A stretch of DNA of 64,000 bases from Candidatus Zhuqueibacterota bacterium (lineage in GTDB: Bacteria > Zhuqueibacterota > Zhuqueibacteria > Zhuqueibacterales > Geothermadaptataceae), in contig JAUZRQ010000043.1 in assembly GCA_030950365.1 (NCBI GenBank), positions 1 through 64,000 of the forward strand. The letters run 5' to 3'. The notes beneath the pieces were generated by a model. The model was given only the letters and a program-made list of their open reading frames with translations. It was not told where the DNA came from and did no database searches. The position numbers and the translations under genes are program-made. Positions 34,373-44,110 of the stretch are shown here, one piece after another; position 1 is the stretch's first letter, and each line of letters starts with the position of its first letter.

Positions 34373-35050
34373 TCAATATTTCAAAAATTTGCTATCCGGA
34401 TGCTCCGCCACCCAGCGGTTCCAGCGGGTAAAAGTCGATTGAAACTCCGGCAGCACGCGGTCTTTGAAGGTCCCGCTGATGCAGGTCAGGCCGTCCGTAC
34501 CTTCCAGATGGTACCACAAACTCTCGGTTTCATAATCATACAGCACAAACGTATTCCGATAGGTCCATCCGCTGGCGCTGAGGGTCAACGCCTGCTCATC
34601 GATTTCCCGGCTGTACACGGCAGCCAATCCGATGAGCGGTCAGTAGGCCACGGCCACGTGCGTCTTGCCGAACGATTCATCGGCGATCTCGTGCCAGGTC
34701 ATCACCGAAATGGGATAAGCCCGTGCCTCGTTGTTGATGACCGTTCCCAGCACAAGAAAGGTTTCTCTTGGGTCCGGATATCCGGCATCCCCGGGACTGA
34801 GCATCTCCGGCTTCAAAATCGGTCGGATAGCGAACGGCCCGAGGCCAAATTGAAAATTTTGGGCCACAAAGCCATATTTCTGCACCGCATGCGTCACGTC
34901 CCATTCTTTTCCAGTGCGATCGATGATCAAAATCTTTTCATCGCGTTGCACCACCCGGGCATCGCCACCGGGACCGTTCGCATCTTTGTTGCAAGCAAAG
35001 GCGGCCAGACTGCCCAACACGGCAACGGTTGCAGCGATCTTTTGGATCAT
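34373..35050 (-). CDS. DUF3179 domain lipoprotein with in-frame TGA, probable selenoprotein
   Basis: Read through one TGA (34640-34642) the frame gives 225 residues. MIQKIAATVAVLGSLAAFAC is a lipoprotein signal with cleavage before Cys. The body follows the DUF3179 pattern: VLGTVINNEARAYPISVMTWHEIADESFGKTHVAVAY-U-PLIG, SASGWTYRNTFVLYDYETESLWYH, and a C-terminal TRWNRWVAEHPDS. The family reads VTYCPLCG or VTYCPLTG here, so the TGA (codon 137) sits exactly on the first conserved Cys and the downstream 88 codons keep the family pattern. A long stem-loop starts three bases after the TGA. The function of DUF3179 is unknown; a redox or metal role of the Cys is inference. I prefer selenocysteine to a pseudogene. 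I prefer the ATG at 35050 to one at 35152 because it begins the signal. Confidence 0.78.
34595..34636 (-). promoter_or_regulatory. SECIS-like stem-loop in the DUF3179 gene
   Basis: On the mRNA strand CTCATCG pairs with CGATGAG, then after a one-base bulge ATT with AAT, then GGCTG with CAGCC around the loop CCGTGTA. The stem begins three bases after the TGA and the loop about 20 bases after it. The first loop G is in third place, slightly off the usual rule. Confidence 0.5.
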
Positions 35051-35596
35051 AAATTCTTCCGGACAATAAGCCAACTTTTTGCTCTGCTCCATTAAACCCG
35101 TCACCGGGATTAAATATTCCGCAGGGTGACAGAGCTCATCTTCGCCTTGCAATGCACCGAATTTGGCCTTTTCACCAGACTATTCCATACCATGGGCTTG
35201 CAGACCATAATTTTTTTTAATAGAACCTATTCAAGGGTATGCAATTTTTTGTCGGCAAATGGGCAAAATTTTGCACAGATGAAACATATCATGAATAGCA
35301 GTATTTTTTAATAATTGTTTAATAATTACTTAGCTTAAATCAATTATCAAATTTTTCTATGGCATATCATTTGCAAACAATGCGGCGACCATCTATGCAG
35401 GTAGCGCGCAGCTTTGCGCGGCATCCTCGGTTTTTACTCCGTTTCATTCCAATCCTTTGCTGCGCCTGCTGGATGCGTGTGAGGAGGTACATGACCGGCA
35501 GGAGCAAATTCATTATCAAAACCGATGAAAAACTCGGGATATACGCAGGACGTCGTAGTCAACCGAGGTGATCATCGTAACGAGAGGGAGTGAGTT
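35051..35596. other. Divergent intergenic region upstream of susC
   Basis: AT-rich between 35200 and 35370, including TAATTGTTTAATAATTA. It should hold the promoters of the DUF3179 gene and of the susC-susD pair, but I cannot assign them. A 70-codon frame at 35359-35571 has no recognisable family and is not called. Confidence 0.4.
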
Positions 35597-38500
35597 ATGA
35601 GCAGGTTCTTCCGTATCTTACTCAGTCTTATCGTTGTTGGTGTACTCATCCCTTCCCTGGTTTTAGCCCAGACGGGCACGATTAAAGGCAAGGTGGTGGA
35701 TGCGAACACCGGAGATCCGTTGCCCGGGGCAAACGTCCTCGTGCAAGGAATGGAGGTTGGTGCCGCGACCGATGTCGACGGCAATTATACCATCAGTGGT
35801 GTACCCATCGGAACGCGGACCGTGGTTGCCCGCTTCATCGGCTACAAGACTCAGGTCAAGACAGTCGATGTGGCTGCTGGCACTGTGGCCGAGCTGAATT
35901 TTGAACTGCAGGAAACCGTCCTGCAGCTCGATGAAATCGTGGTGACCGGTGCCGGTGTGGCTTCTGAAAAGAAACGCCTGGGCAATACCGTGGCCACGAT
36001 CAACACGAAGGCACTGGAGACGGCCCCTGTATCCGATTTGTCCCAGATGCTGCAGGCTCGAGAACCAGGTGTGTCGGTTCTAACATCAGGAGGTTTGGTG
36101 GGTGAAGGCGCCCGAATCCGTATTCGCGGTACGTCCAGTCTTTCGCAATCCAATGAGCCGATCGTGTACATCGACGGTATCCGCGTGGACAATTCCGGTG
36201 GTTTTGCGGGTACGTTCTACACCGGTGGTGGCGGTAGCCCCTCGCGCCTGGATGACATCAACCCGGATGCCATCGAGCGCATCGAGATCCTGAAAGGGGC
36301 CGCGGCGGCCACGCTGTATGGTACGCAGGCATCGGCCGGTATCATTCAGATCTTCACCAAGAAAGGCACGTTCGGTAAACCGCGATTTACCCTGGAAATC
36401 GAACAATCCGCGCTAACTTATCCCGATCGCTACAAACCGAACACCGGATTTGCACGCAGTGAGGAGCAAGCTCAACGCATGAGCGAAGTTTACGGTGAAA
36501 CGATCCGTCCGTACGAGCTCTATTCCAGAAACTTCGTGAAAGAATTGCTGGATGTTGGCTACAGCCAGACCTACTCTTTATCGGTTAGCGGAGGTGGCTC
36601 GGGCGTGACCTACTTCCTCAGCGGCCGATTCCAGCAAACAGATGGTCCTTACAATCCACAGCCGGAAGATTTTGCCACCGGTCCCGATTTCGAACCGAAA
36701 GAGCCGGGTGGTTCGAATGACTTCCTGCGCCGCGGTCAGTTCTCGGCGAGCGTAAACATCGTTCCGTCCAATAAATTGAACATCCGCGTGAGCACGGGCT
36801 ACTCCAACGTGCATCAGGAGATTCCGGACAACAACAATAACATTTACGGCGTTGTTTCTTTGGCCATGTTCGGTAAACCCGAATGGGCCAATCGGAACAA
36901 CAAACAAGGCACGGTGGCGTTCGCGACGGTTCGCGAAACGACCTACCAGGAAAACAAAGACAACACCGATCATGCTTATGTGAGCCTTTCGACCAACTAC
37001 AAGCTCACCAATGAAATCAACATCGACGCGACGTTTGGTGTCGATTTTGTGAGCCAACGGAGCTCCTCGTACCGTCCGTTCGGCTGGAACGTGGACGGCA
37101 AGACCGGCGCCGAAACCGATGGCAGTCTGGTGATCGGTAAACGTGAGCACAAGGAATGGACGATCGACGTGAAAGCCAACTGGAACAAGAACTTCACTAA
37201 AGATATTTCTTCCTCGCTGGTGGTTGGTTTCCAGGGCTTTAATACCGTGGCATCCTTCTCTCAAGGCGCAGGCACCCGTTTTTCCGGTCCTGGCCTCGAG
37301 GTGTTAGGCGCAACGGAAGATCAAACCGCTATTTCTAGTTTTTCCGAAGTGATTAACGCCGGCTGGTTTTTGCAAGAACAAATTGGCTATAAAGACTACC
37401 TGTTTGTAACGGCAGGTATTCGATTTGATGCGAACAGCGCTTTTGGGTCTGAGTTCACGACCCAGTCCTATCCAAAACTTAGTTTGTCATTCGTACCGAC
37501 TCAGGCTTTCCCGAATATGTCCACCGACTTTTTGTCCACGTTGCGTTTGCGCGCGGCCGTTGGGCAGTCGGGTCAACAGCCAGGAGCATTTGATCAGTAC
37601 ACCACCTTCCGTCCCTTTACGTCTTCGGCAGGTCCTGGTGTGGCCCCCGGAAACCTGGGTAACCCGAAGCTGAAACCGGAAGTTTCCACCGAATACGAGG
37701 CCGGATTTGAAGCAGGGATGTTCAACGAGAAGCTGGGATTGGAATTCACTTACTGGAATCGAACGGTGAGCGATGCCCTCGTGGCCCGGCAGTTCCCGCT
37801 TTCAGGTGGTTTCCGCTCCCTGCAGTTGGATAACATCGGCGAAATCAAGGCCTGGGGTCTGGATATCGCCGCACGCTTCAACGCGTATCGTTCCGAAAAC
37901 CTCGATATCGAGATTTTCGCCAATGGCGCGTACCTGCAAGAAGAAGTGACCGATCTTGGCGGTGCCCCGCCGTTGAAGGCTGGCGGTTCCTATCCGCGCT
38001 ATCGTAACTTCATCGAAGAAGGTTTGCCGCCGGGTGCCCATCTTGGCGCCAAATTGGACCGCAGCCTGCAATATCCGATCGATATTAATGGCGATGGCAA
38101 GGCGGATAGCGAACAGGATCTGTTGAACTACTTCAGCCAGCCGCGTGATCCGGGTAGCTTTGCACCGGTGATCGTGGACGAAGACGGTGACGGCGACCTG
38201 CTGGATCACTATCTCGGCAAGCCCACTCCGGACTGGTCGGGTTCCTTTGGTTTCAACATCAGCTTCATGAAACGTTTTCGGATTTCTTCGTTGTTCGAAT
38301 ACAAAGCGGGCAACTACTACGTGAACAACCTGACGGACGCTTTCCGGAAATCGCACCCGTTGATCGGACGCAACGTTCCGGAAGCTTCGAAAACCGAGCT
38401 CATTTTGCTCAACCCGAACAGCACGCCTGAAGAGCGTCTGGCAGCGGCCAAACGCTGGGTGGAAGAGTTCCGTGCCCTGGCGCCGTACAGCGGTCTGAAT

Positions 38501-38797
38501 GCCATCGAAAAGGCCGACTTCGTGCGCTGGCGTGAGCTCAGCATTTCGTACGACGTGCCGCGTACCATCGCTGCTCGCTTTGGTCTGCGGAACGCCACCA
38601 TCAGCCTGGCTGGCCGGAACATTGCCCTGTGGACCGGCTACTCCGGCATCGATCCTGAGCTGAACGCAATCGGTCGTGAAGGTAGCAGTGGTCCTTTGCC
38701 TGGCGTCAATATCAATGACAACTTCCTGGACGGCGTCGAGGCCTTTGGTTTTCCGATTCCGCGACAGTTCGTCTTCTCGCTGCGTGTCGGTTTCTAA
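35597..38797 (+). CDS. SusC/RagA family TonB-linked outer-membrane receptor
   Basis: 1066 residues. Signal peptide MSRFFRILLSLIVVGVLIPSLVLA, then a carboxypeptidase-regulatory-like domain (GTIKGKVVDANTGDPLPGANVLVQG to about residue 110), a TonB-box-like LDEIVVTGAG, the plug (VSVLTSGGLVGEGARIRIRGTSSLSQSNEPIVYIDGIRVDN, with NPDAIERIEILKGAAAATLYG), and a long beta-barrel ending in RQFVFSLRVGF. It imports large substrates, typically oligosaccharides or peptides, across the outer membrane using TonB energy. GAGGGAG precedes the ATG. It is followed after 79 bases by its SusD partner. No glycoside hydrolase or sensor lies next to the pair, so the substrate is unknown. Confidence 0.95.
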   Translation: MSRFFRILLSLIVVGVLIPSLVLAQTGTIKGKVVDANTGDPLPGANVLVQGMEVGAATDVDGNYTISGVPIGTRTVVARFIGYKTQVKTVDVAAGTVAELNFELQETVLQLDEIVVTGAGVASEKKRLGNTVATINTKALETAPVSDLSQMLQAREPGVSVLTSGGLVGEGARIRIRGTSSLSQSNEPIVYIDGIRVDNSGGFAGTFYTGGGGSPSRLDDINPDAIERIEILKGAAAATLYGTQASAGIIQIFTKKGTFGKPRFTLEIEQSALTYPDRYKPNTGFARSEEQAQRMSEVYGETIRPYELYSRNFVKELLDVGYSQTYSLSVSGGGSGVTYFLSGRFQQTDGPYNPQPEDFATGPDFEPKEPGGSNDFLRRGQFSASVNIVPSNKLNIRVSTGYSNVHQEIPDNNNNIYGVVSLAMFGKPEWANRNNKQGTVAFATVRETTYQENKDNTDHAYVSLSTNYKLTNEINIDATFGVDFVSQRSSSYRPFGWNVDGKTGAETDGSLVIGKREHKEWTIDVKANWNKNFTKDISSSLVVGFQGFNTVASFSQGAGTRFSGPGLEVLGATEDQTAISSFSEVINAGWFLQEQIGYKDYLFVTAGIRFDANSAFGSEFTTQSYPKLSLSFVPTQAFPNMSTDFLSTLRLRAAVGQSGQQPGAFDQYTTFRPFTSSAGPGVAPGNLGNPKLKPEVSTEYEAGFEAGMFNEKLGLEFTYWNRTVSDALVARQFPLSGGFRSLQLDNIGEIKAWGLDIAARFNAYRSENLDIEIFANGAYLQEEVTDLGGAPPLKAGGSYPRYRNFIEEGLPPGAHLGAKLDRSLQYPIDINGDGKADSEQDLLNYFSQPRDPGSFAPVIVDEDGDGDLLDHYLGKPTPDWSGSFGFNISFMKRFRISSLFEYKAGNYYVNNLTDAFRKSHPLIGRNVPEASKTELILLNPNSTPEERLAAAKRWVEEFRALAPYSGLNAIEKADFVRWRELSISYDVPRTIAARFGLRNATISLAGRNIALWTGYSGIDPELNAIGREGSSGPLPGVNINDNFLDGVEAFGFPIPRQFVFSLRVGF

Positions 38798-38876
38798 TCG
38801 TCTGAATGAGGTTGTGAGCTCGGGGCAGGGGCGCTTTAGCCCTTGCCTCCGAAAACGTGTATGTTGAAACCAAAAC

Positions 38877-40208
38877 ATGGAGAACAGGTCTATGTTAGCA
38901 AAAATCACCCAAAAGCTTGTAGGGAATGACAGGCGGAGTTCGCGTATCGTCTCGCTTTTCGCCTGCTGCCTCATCGCCCTCGGCTTGATCGGCTGCGAAG
39001 ACCCGTTGAAGGTCGAAAACCCGAACAGCCTTCTGGAGACGGATCTGGATAATCCCATCGCTGCTGCCGGTATCGTGAACGGCGCGCTGGGAACCGCTGC
39101 CCAGGGCATTGGTTTCGTGCTGGCCCCTTACTCCACCGTAACCGATGAAGTCACCTGGATCGGCTCCCGGAATGCATGGAACGACCTCAACAAAGGCAAA
39201 GTCACGGACATTCAGAATGAGTTCGTGGACAATGCCATGAAGTTCATGCACGAAGGGCGCTGGATGGCCGATAAGGCCGTAGCTCAGATGGAAAAATTCG
39301 ATGCCGATGGCGTGCTCGAAGATCGCTCGCTGTTGTCCAGGGCCTATCTCATCGCCGGTATGGTACGCATCTACATTGCGGACTGGTTCGATGATTGGGC
39401 CTTCTCCAATAAAACCGAACCGGCCCCGGCCGTCGGAAAGGACAACATGAGTGTGGTTTATGACGATGCCATCGAGCTTCTGACCAAGGCGGTCAATGTG
39501 GCTCGCGAAGTGGGCGACCAGGAACTGGAAGCCCGGGCGCTGGCCTGCCGCGCTCGCGCCAAACATGCCAAAGCCATCTGGCAACTGCTCAATCCCCCGG
39601 GCCAGGCCCCGGCCAATCCTTACGTGAATGCCGGTGCGGATGATGCGGCGGCTGCCCTCGGTCTGGTCGACAACAACTGGAAATGGCAGTTAATGTTCGG
39701 CGTGGGGCGTGAGTGGAATGATACCGCCTGGCAGATCAACGGCCGCAAAGAGCTGGCCTTCGTTGCCGATATCGCCGATGATCCCATCGATGGCGTTGAT
39801 GATCCTCGCATCGTGGCCGCCATTACCGAATTCACCGATATCGATACTTGGGGCGGAACAAACTACTCCCCCATCACCGTGGTATCGGCCCGGGAAATGC
39901 ATCTGATCATCGCTGAAGCCAAACTGGCCAGCGGCGATGAAACGGCCGCAAAGACGCACATCAACATGGTACGTGCGATGGATGGCCTGACCGCGTTGGA
40001 CAATCAGATTCCGGTCGGTGACATGCTGGCCCATGAACGCCGGGCTAACCTGTTCATTCAGGGCCGCCGTCTCAACGATATGTACCGCTTCGGCATCAAG
40101 GATCCGGAATGGGACGTGAATTCCCCGGCCTATACGGTTCCGGGATCGTTCCTGCCGATTACGATCAGCGAGCGTCGTGCCAATCCGCTGATCCCGATCA
40201 GCGACTGA
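38877..40208 (+). CDS. SusD/RagB family outer-membrane lipoprotein
   Basis: 443 residues. It has a long n-region, then IVSLFACCLIALGLIGC, a lipoprotein signal with the lipid Cys at about residue 40, and EDPLKVENPNSLLETDLDNPIAAAGIVNGAL, typical of the SusD/RagB start. Helical TPR-like repeats follow (YLIAGMVRIYIADWF, ALACRARAKHAKAIWQLL) and the family end HERRANLFIQGRRLNDMYRFG with SERRANPLIPIS. It binds substrate as a lid over the SusC barrel at the cell surface. An ATG five codons in (38892) is an alternative start. A terminator follows. Confidence 0.93.
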   Translation: MENRSMLAKITQKLVGNDRRSSRIVSLFACCLIALGLIGCEDPLKVENPNSLLETDLDNPIAAAGIVNGALGTAAQGIGFVLAPYSTVTDEVTWIGSRNAWNDLNKGKVTDIQNEFVDNAMKFMHEGRWMADKAVAQMEKFDADGVLEDRSLLSRAYLIAGMVRIYIADWFDDWAFSNKTEPAPAVGKDNMSVVYDDAIELLTKAVNVAREVGDQELEARALACRARAKHAKAIWQLLNPPGQAPANPYVNAGADDAAAALGLVDNNWKWQLMFGVGREWNDTAWQINGRKELAFVADIADDPIDGVDDPRIVAAITEFTDIDTWGGTNYSPITVVSAREMHLIIAEAKLASGDETAAKTHINMVRAMDGLTALDNQIPVGDMLAHERRANLFIQGRRLNDMYRFGIKDPEWDVNSPAYTVPGSFLPITISERRANPLIPISD

Positions 40209-40231
40209 TCCAAATCTGACGAATATTCAAG

Positions 40232-40258
40232 GTGGTCCGGTATCGGGCCACCTTTTTT
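40232..40258 (+). terminator. Rho-independent terminator after susD
   Basis: AAGGTGGTCC-GGTATC-GGGCCACCTT forms a stem of about ten pairs, continued by seven T. Confidence 0.85.
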
Positions 40259-40528
40259 TGTTGCCCGTATGCCATTAATTGATCATCTCGGGAATCCTTT
40301 TTTCGCAGGTAACGTTTAACCCGTATGGACGAGAAATTTTCCTTATCGCTGTCTGCAAAATTTATTGTATTCTGTCTGGAAAATTCCTAAATTGCCAGCG
40401 AACCAACGGGTGTCTTTTGCTGAAGGCCGTTTCATGAAATTAAAAGCTGTTCTTATTTCTCAAAACTGCCCGTTGCCGACCGATGGAATGAGAAAAATCC
40501 ATCCATCATCAAAAAGCGGGGTAGATTT
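40259..40528. other. Spacer before the lipoprotein gene
   Basis: No gene or strong repeat seen. It is AT-rich around 40330-40450 and probably contains the promoter of the following envelope genes. Confidence 0.35.
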
Positions 40529-41074
40529 ATGAGACAAGCATCCGCCACTTTTCCGATAGCGGTTCGGCAACGAGCTGTCTTTCAGAGAGCCATCGCGTTT
40601 CTGGTGCTTATGTCAGCCGCTTTAATGGGCTGTAGTTCGAGCAAGCTGTTCCAGCGCCATAAGACGGTGACCATTTACAACCTGGCCGATAAAACCGATC
40701 GGCGCGACGTGCTGAATGCCAGCGCCATAGTGCTGCGCGGCTACAACTTCACCATTCAATACGCCAATGCCGCGGCATATCAATCGGCGCTGAAAACGCA
40801 CTGGCGGATCATCGAAGAAACGGCTCCCACGGCGGATGGCGATGAAGTCATCGAGCTGCGGGATCGCGCGCTGATTCATTTCACCGCCAAGGGCTATCAG
40901 GGGCGGCAACTGTCGCTGGTATCCAGCAAGATCGAGTTCGAAATTCAGATGCGGTCGTCCGAAAACGACAAATGGATTACCATTTCGCCTGATCCGCGCT
41001 TTAAAGATCAGTACAGCCATATCGTCGATCAGATTCAAAATCGGCTGTATCGCCTGGGATATCGATTCAATTGA
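40529..41074 (+). CDS. Lipoprotein of unknown function
   Basis: 181 residues. A basic n-region and AIAFLVLMSAALMGC, a lipoprotein signal with the lipid Cys at about 35, then a small domain of mixed strands and helices: KTVTIYNLADKTDRRDVLNASAIVLRGYNFTIQYANAAAYQSALKTHWRIIEE and later SLVSSKIEFEIQMRSSENDKWITISPDPRFKDQYSHIVDQIQNRLYRLGY. I do not recognise the family. It overlaps or abuts the next envelope gene and may form a unit with it and the GWxTD gene. Confidence 0.75.
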   Translation: MRQASATFPIAVRQRAVFQRAIAFLVLMSAALMGCSSSKLFQRHKTVTIYNLADKTDRRDVLNASAIVLRGYNFTIQYANAAAYQSALKTHWRIIEETAPTADGDEVIELRDRALIHFTAKGYQGRQLSLVSSKIEFEIQMRSSENDKWITISPDPRFKDQYSHIVDQIQNRLYRLGYRFN

Positions 41075-41148
41075 GCGCGAACCGGCCGGACACCGACCGG
41101 TTCAGGGTACAGAGAATGGAGGGATTGAAAATGCGAGGGAGGAAAATC

Positions 41149-41805
41149 ATGCGATATCCGACTCCGATGCGTGTGATGTCCGTTCTGTTGATTGTTGCCC
41201 TGATCGGGGTGCAGACCGTTTCGGCCATGGCCGAGGCTAAAGATGTCAAGCGCAAAGCCCGGGTTGCCTTCATCGGCGTGTATTTTGAGAAAACCCCCGA
41301 ACGCACCCAACAGCGGTTCTCCCGCCGGATTCTTTCGATGCTCGAGAACGTTCCCGCATTCGATGTCATCAACCCGGACGAGGTGCGTCAGCAGGTATCG
41401 TCCGACCTGATCGATAAAGCACTGGCCGGCCCGTCTAAAGAGCTATTGTTTCAAATCGCCGGGCGTCTGGATGTGGATTACCTTTACGGCGGCAATCTGG
41501 CCAATCAAAGCCGGGACGAGAGCCGGGTTTTGCTGGTCGGCGAACTATTCCGCGTGGATCGCAAGGACCGGCTCTACAACCGGTTCGAAATCGCTCGCTA
41601 CACCAGCGAGTTGACCGACACCATGAAGAAATTCCACAAACAGTTTGTGAAAACGGTATCGGTGCAATATCAGGCCCAGAAAACCGTCTGGCCCTGGCTG
41701 GTGCTGGCGGGAGTGGCTGTTGCCGGTCTCATCGCCATGAGCCTGACCAGTTCCAGGTCCAATGCCGAGGGCACTGGCCCGGGGCCGATTACTGACAGAC
41801 CTTAA
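41149..41805 (+). CDS. Membrane-anchored periplasmic protein of unknown function
   Basis: 218 residues from the ATG at 41149, which has GGAGG 6 bases upstream; earlier in-frame starts (41071 TTG, 41116, 41131) lengthen the n-region only. Signal MRYPTPMRVMSVLLIVALIGVQTVSAMA, then a domain VAFIGVYFEKTPERTQQRFSRRILSMLENVPAFDVINPDEVRQ followed by DVDYLYGGNLANQSRDESRVLLVGELFRVDRKD. This pattern resembles CsgG/FlgT-type folds (a conserved strand, then a subunit counting a low-mass partner), but I rate that weak. A C-terminal membrane helix WPWLVLAGVAVAGLIAMSL is followed by a short tail. Confidence 0.7.
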   Translation: MRYPTPMRVMSVLLIVALIGVQTVSAMAEAKDVKRKARVAFIGVYFEKTPERTQQRFSRRILSMLENVPAFDVINPDEVRQQVSSDLIDKALAGPSKELLFQIAGRLDVDYLYGGNLANQSRDESRVLLVGELFRVDRKDRLYNRFEIARYTSELTDTMKKFHKQFVKTVSVQYQAQKTVWPWLVLAGVAVAGLIAMSLTSSRSNAEGTGPGPITDRP

Positions 41806-41954
41806 CCTTCCGCAGCAACCCGGGCCGTTCGGCCTGCCGCCATTGGATTTTGCCGAAAAAATCCGGTAACAAAATGAATCCACATTTCGGCCAGTCGATG
41901 TTGTAGAGGAGGGCGAATCATTCTTTTGTACACGCAATCAAGGCGGCAAGTTGT

Positions 41955-43766
41955 ATGCGGTATTGTATAGGACAATGGCAAAAGCCTGGCCTGATTCTAT
42001 TGCTCCTTGCGTTTTTTATTGTTGCCGGTCTGGCGCATGCTTCGGGCAAATCGAAGTCCAAGCCCCGTTATCTCTCCCTGACGTATGAAGAGATTCTTAG
42101 CGATACCCTCTCCATCTCACTGGAACAGTACTACCTCGACCGGATGTACGCCGCGTCAGATTCAGTTTTTCATGCCGAATTTGAGGCCGAATTTCTGCTA
42201 ATCCTCACACAGCGGCAGAAAAAAGAATACCTGTCGCTACCGACCCTTCAGGACAAAAAGGACTTTATCGCTCGGTACTGGCGCGCCTATAATCCCAATC
42301 CGCTGCTGGAGCAAAACGACCGCTTGCTGGATCACATTCGTCGCGTGGCCTATGCGCGCAAAAATTTCGCCTCCTACCATCCCCCCTACATCGATGATCG
42401 CGGCAAATATTACATCAAATATGGCGAGCCTTCGGTGCGCTATGTGGACCCGGGCGGCATTCGTCGAATTGCGCTATTCAGTCCCGGATTGTATGAGCAG
42501 ATCGAGCGCTACTACACCATGGGCACGGCACCGCCGCAACTGTACAGCGTACCTGCCAACGAAACCTGGGGTTACGAAAACGTGGCCCGCAATTTTGTGG
42601 TGCACTTTGTCTGGAAGGGGCAGGAATTCAAGGAAATCAAAAGTCTGGCCGAGATCGTGCGATCGGGGAAGCGATCCAACATTGCCTGGCAATGGAGTGA
42701 TCTGTTAAAGCGCCGGGCCAGCGTATCGCCCATTCTGGGGGAAGCCGCCGCACAGGTGGAATCTTTTGAAGTGGAACTGCTGCACATGGCCTTCAGCGGC
42801 GGCGATGGCTTCAGCGGCGAACGCGTAAGCACCGGCACGGCGCACGAAAAAATGATCATTCGCCTGCAAGACAGCGAAGAAGAGCTGCTCAAATATCGCA
42901 AACTGGTGCCGCCGGCCTCCTATGATCCCATCCGTGCCGTGAACCGGTTGAAATTTACCGAGTCCATTTCGCAATTCCGCGGTACCGGCGGCAAAACCCG
43001 GGTCGCCATCCGGATGCTGGCGCCGCTGCGCAAAAACCTAGTGCCCGTGAACGACACCCGGCTGGACACGCTGCGGCTTGAGTTCGCCGCGATGCTGCGT
43101 AACCGGTTTTTTTCGGTACTCGACAGCACCTTTGAATGGCAGCGATTTCCCATTTATGTGGCCAAAAATTTCGGCCTGCCGTTCGCCGTGGGCCAGCTCG
43201 TACTGGAGGCGCGGCCGCAGAGAGGGGAGCTCACCCTGCACCTGCGCGATTATGCAACCGGCCAGCTCGGTTTCAAAAAGCAAATCATCCGTCTGCGTGA
43301 CTTCAATTCGCCTTTTTTGAATATGAGCGACATTCAATTTTACACGCCGCTACCGTCCGACAGCCTCAAGAATGTGCTGCCGGTGATAGTCATCAACCAG
43401 ATTGATCTGGTGCCCTATCCGTCAGTCCGCATCCGCCGCTCTCAGCCGCTGTACTGCTATTTTGAAATTTACAATCTGCAATCGTCCGGCATCACCGGCA
43501 GCTACGAAATCGCCTATACCGTGTCTTCAGAGAAAAAATCGCAAACGATTTTTCAAAAAATCTCACGCATGATTTCTGGCAGCAAGGATGTATCTATCAG
43601 CCTCAAGCACGCACAGCCGATCTATCAGGACACCGCGCGAGAGCTGATTGCTCTGGATTTGAGTCAGCTCAGCCGTGGCCAGTATACGCTGGAAATCACC
43701 GTTTCCGACCCCGCTGATGCCGACCTTTCCGTGAGCCAATCGCGGCAAATCATTATTGATCATTGA
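41955..43766 (+). CDS. GWxTD domain-containing secreted protein
   Basis: 603 residues. Signal GLILLLLAFFIVAGLAHA, then a region with KKDFIARYWRAYNPNPLLEQNDRLLDHIRRVAYARKNFASYHPPYIDDRGKYYIKYGEPSVRYVDPGG, the GWxTD-domain pattern (a W, NPxP, NE-like helix, DRGKYYIKYGEP). GTAPPQLYSVPANETWGYEN continues it. The second half is strand-rich and ends in a domain that could be immunoglobulin-like (YTLEITVSDPADADLSVSQSRQIIID). These proteins are common in FCB bacteria and Acidobacteria and remain unassigned; a surface or gliding/secretion link is only suspected in the family. Confidence 0.82.
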   Translation: MRYCIGQWQKPGLILLLLAFFIVAGLAHASGKSKSKPRYLSLTYEEILSDTLSISLEQYYLDRMYAASDSVFHAEFEAEFLLILTQRQKKEYLSLPTLQDKKDFIARYWRAYNPNPLLEQNDRLLDHIRRVAYARKNFASYHPPYIDDRGKYYIKYGEPSVRYVDPGGIRRIALFSPGLYEQIERYYTMGTAPPQLYSVPANETWGYENVARNFVVHFVWKGQEFKEIKSLAEIVRSGKRSNIAWQWSDLLKRRASVSPILGEAAAQVESFEVELLHMAFSGGDGFSGERVSTGTAHEKMIIRLQDSEEELLKYRKLVPPASYDPIRAVNRLKFTESISQFRGTGGKTRVAIRMLAPLRKNLVPVNDTRLDTLRLEFAAMLRNRFFSVLDSTFEWQRFPIYVAKNFGLPFAVGQLVLEARPQRGELTLHLRDYATGQLGFKKQIIRLRDFNSPFLNMSDIQFYTPLPSDSLKNVLPVIVINQIDLVPYPSVRIRRSQPLYCYFEIYNLQSSGITGSYEIAYTVSSEKKSQTIFQKISRMISGSKDVSISLKHAQPIYQDTARELIALDLSQLSRGQYTLEITVSDPADADLSVSQSRQIIIDH

Positions 43767-44110
43767 TCCCTCCCATTGCATCATTCCGTCCATTTTTCGT
43801 AGAATTTTTGAAAACCTTTTGCTACATACTGCGTATAGATGAAGCGGCTTTGGGTTCCTTTCAACGCTCTTGTATTCAGCGAGCGAAGTTTTTGGCAAGT
43901 AAAACCCGGCCGTACCGGCCAATGCGACTCTGCTGGAATCCCGACAGGATCGTCGGTAAAGATTAAAACACATCGCTTTTGTAGAAGAACCATAAGCCCT
44001 CCGAAACGGTCACATAAGCGAGCGTGACGGGCAACTGCTGTTTCGTAGATCAGAAAATTCTGTGGTTTTCTCAATCGATCATAATTAATCCAAATCACAA
44101 GGAGACTGGT
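43767..44110. other. Spacer between the GWxTD and LolA-like genes
   Basis: No gene or clear repeat. A CCGGCCGTACCGGCC dyad lies at about 43906-43921. The last 60 bases hold the AAGGAG of the next gene. Confidence 0.35.

Noticed and set aside
34373-35050. Pseudogene or two genes for the DUF3179 protein
   Set aside because: Same argument: TGA at the family Cys, intact frame and conservation on both sides, stem-loop after it.
35359-35571. 70-codon frame upstream of susC
   Set aside because: No family features; it lies in the leader region and the strong start of susC has its own ribosome binding site.
37802-39109. 435-codon minus-strand frame opposite susC and susD
   Set aside because: It is antisense to two clear genes and has typical shadow composition.
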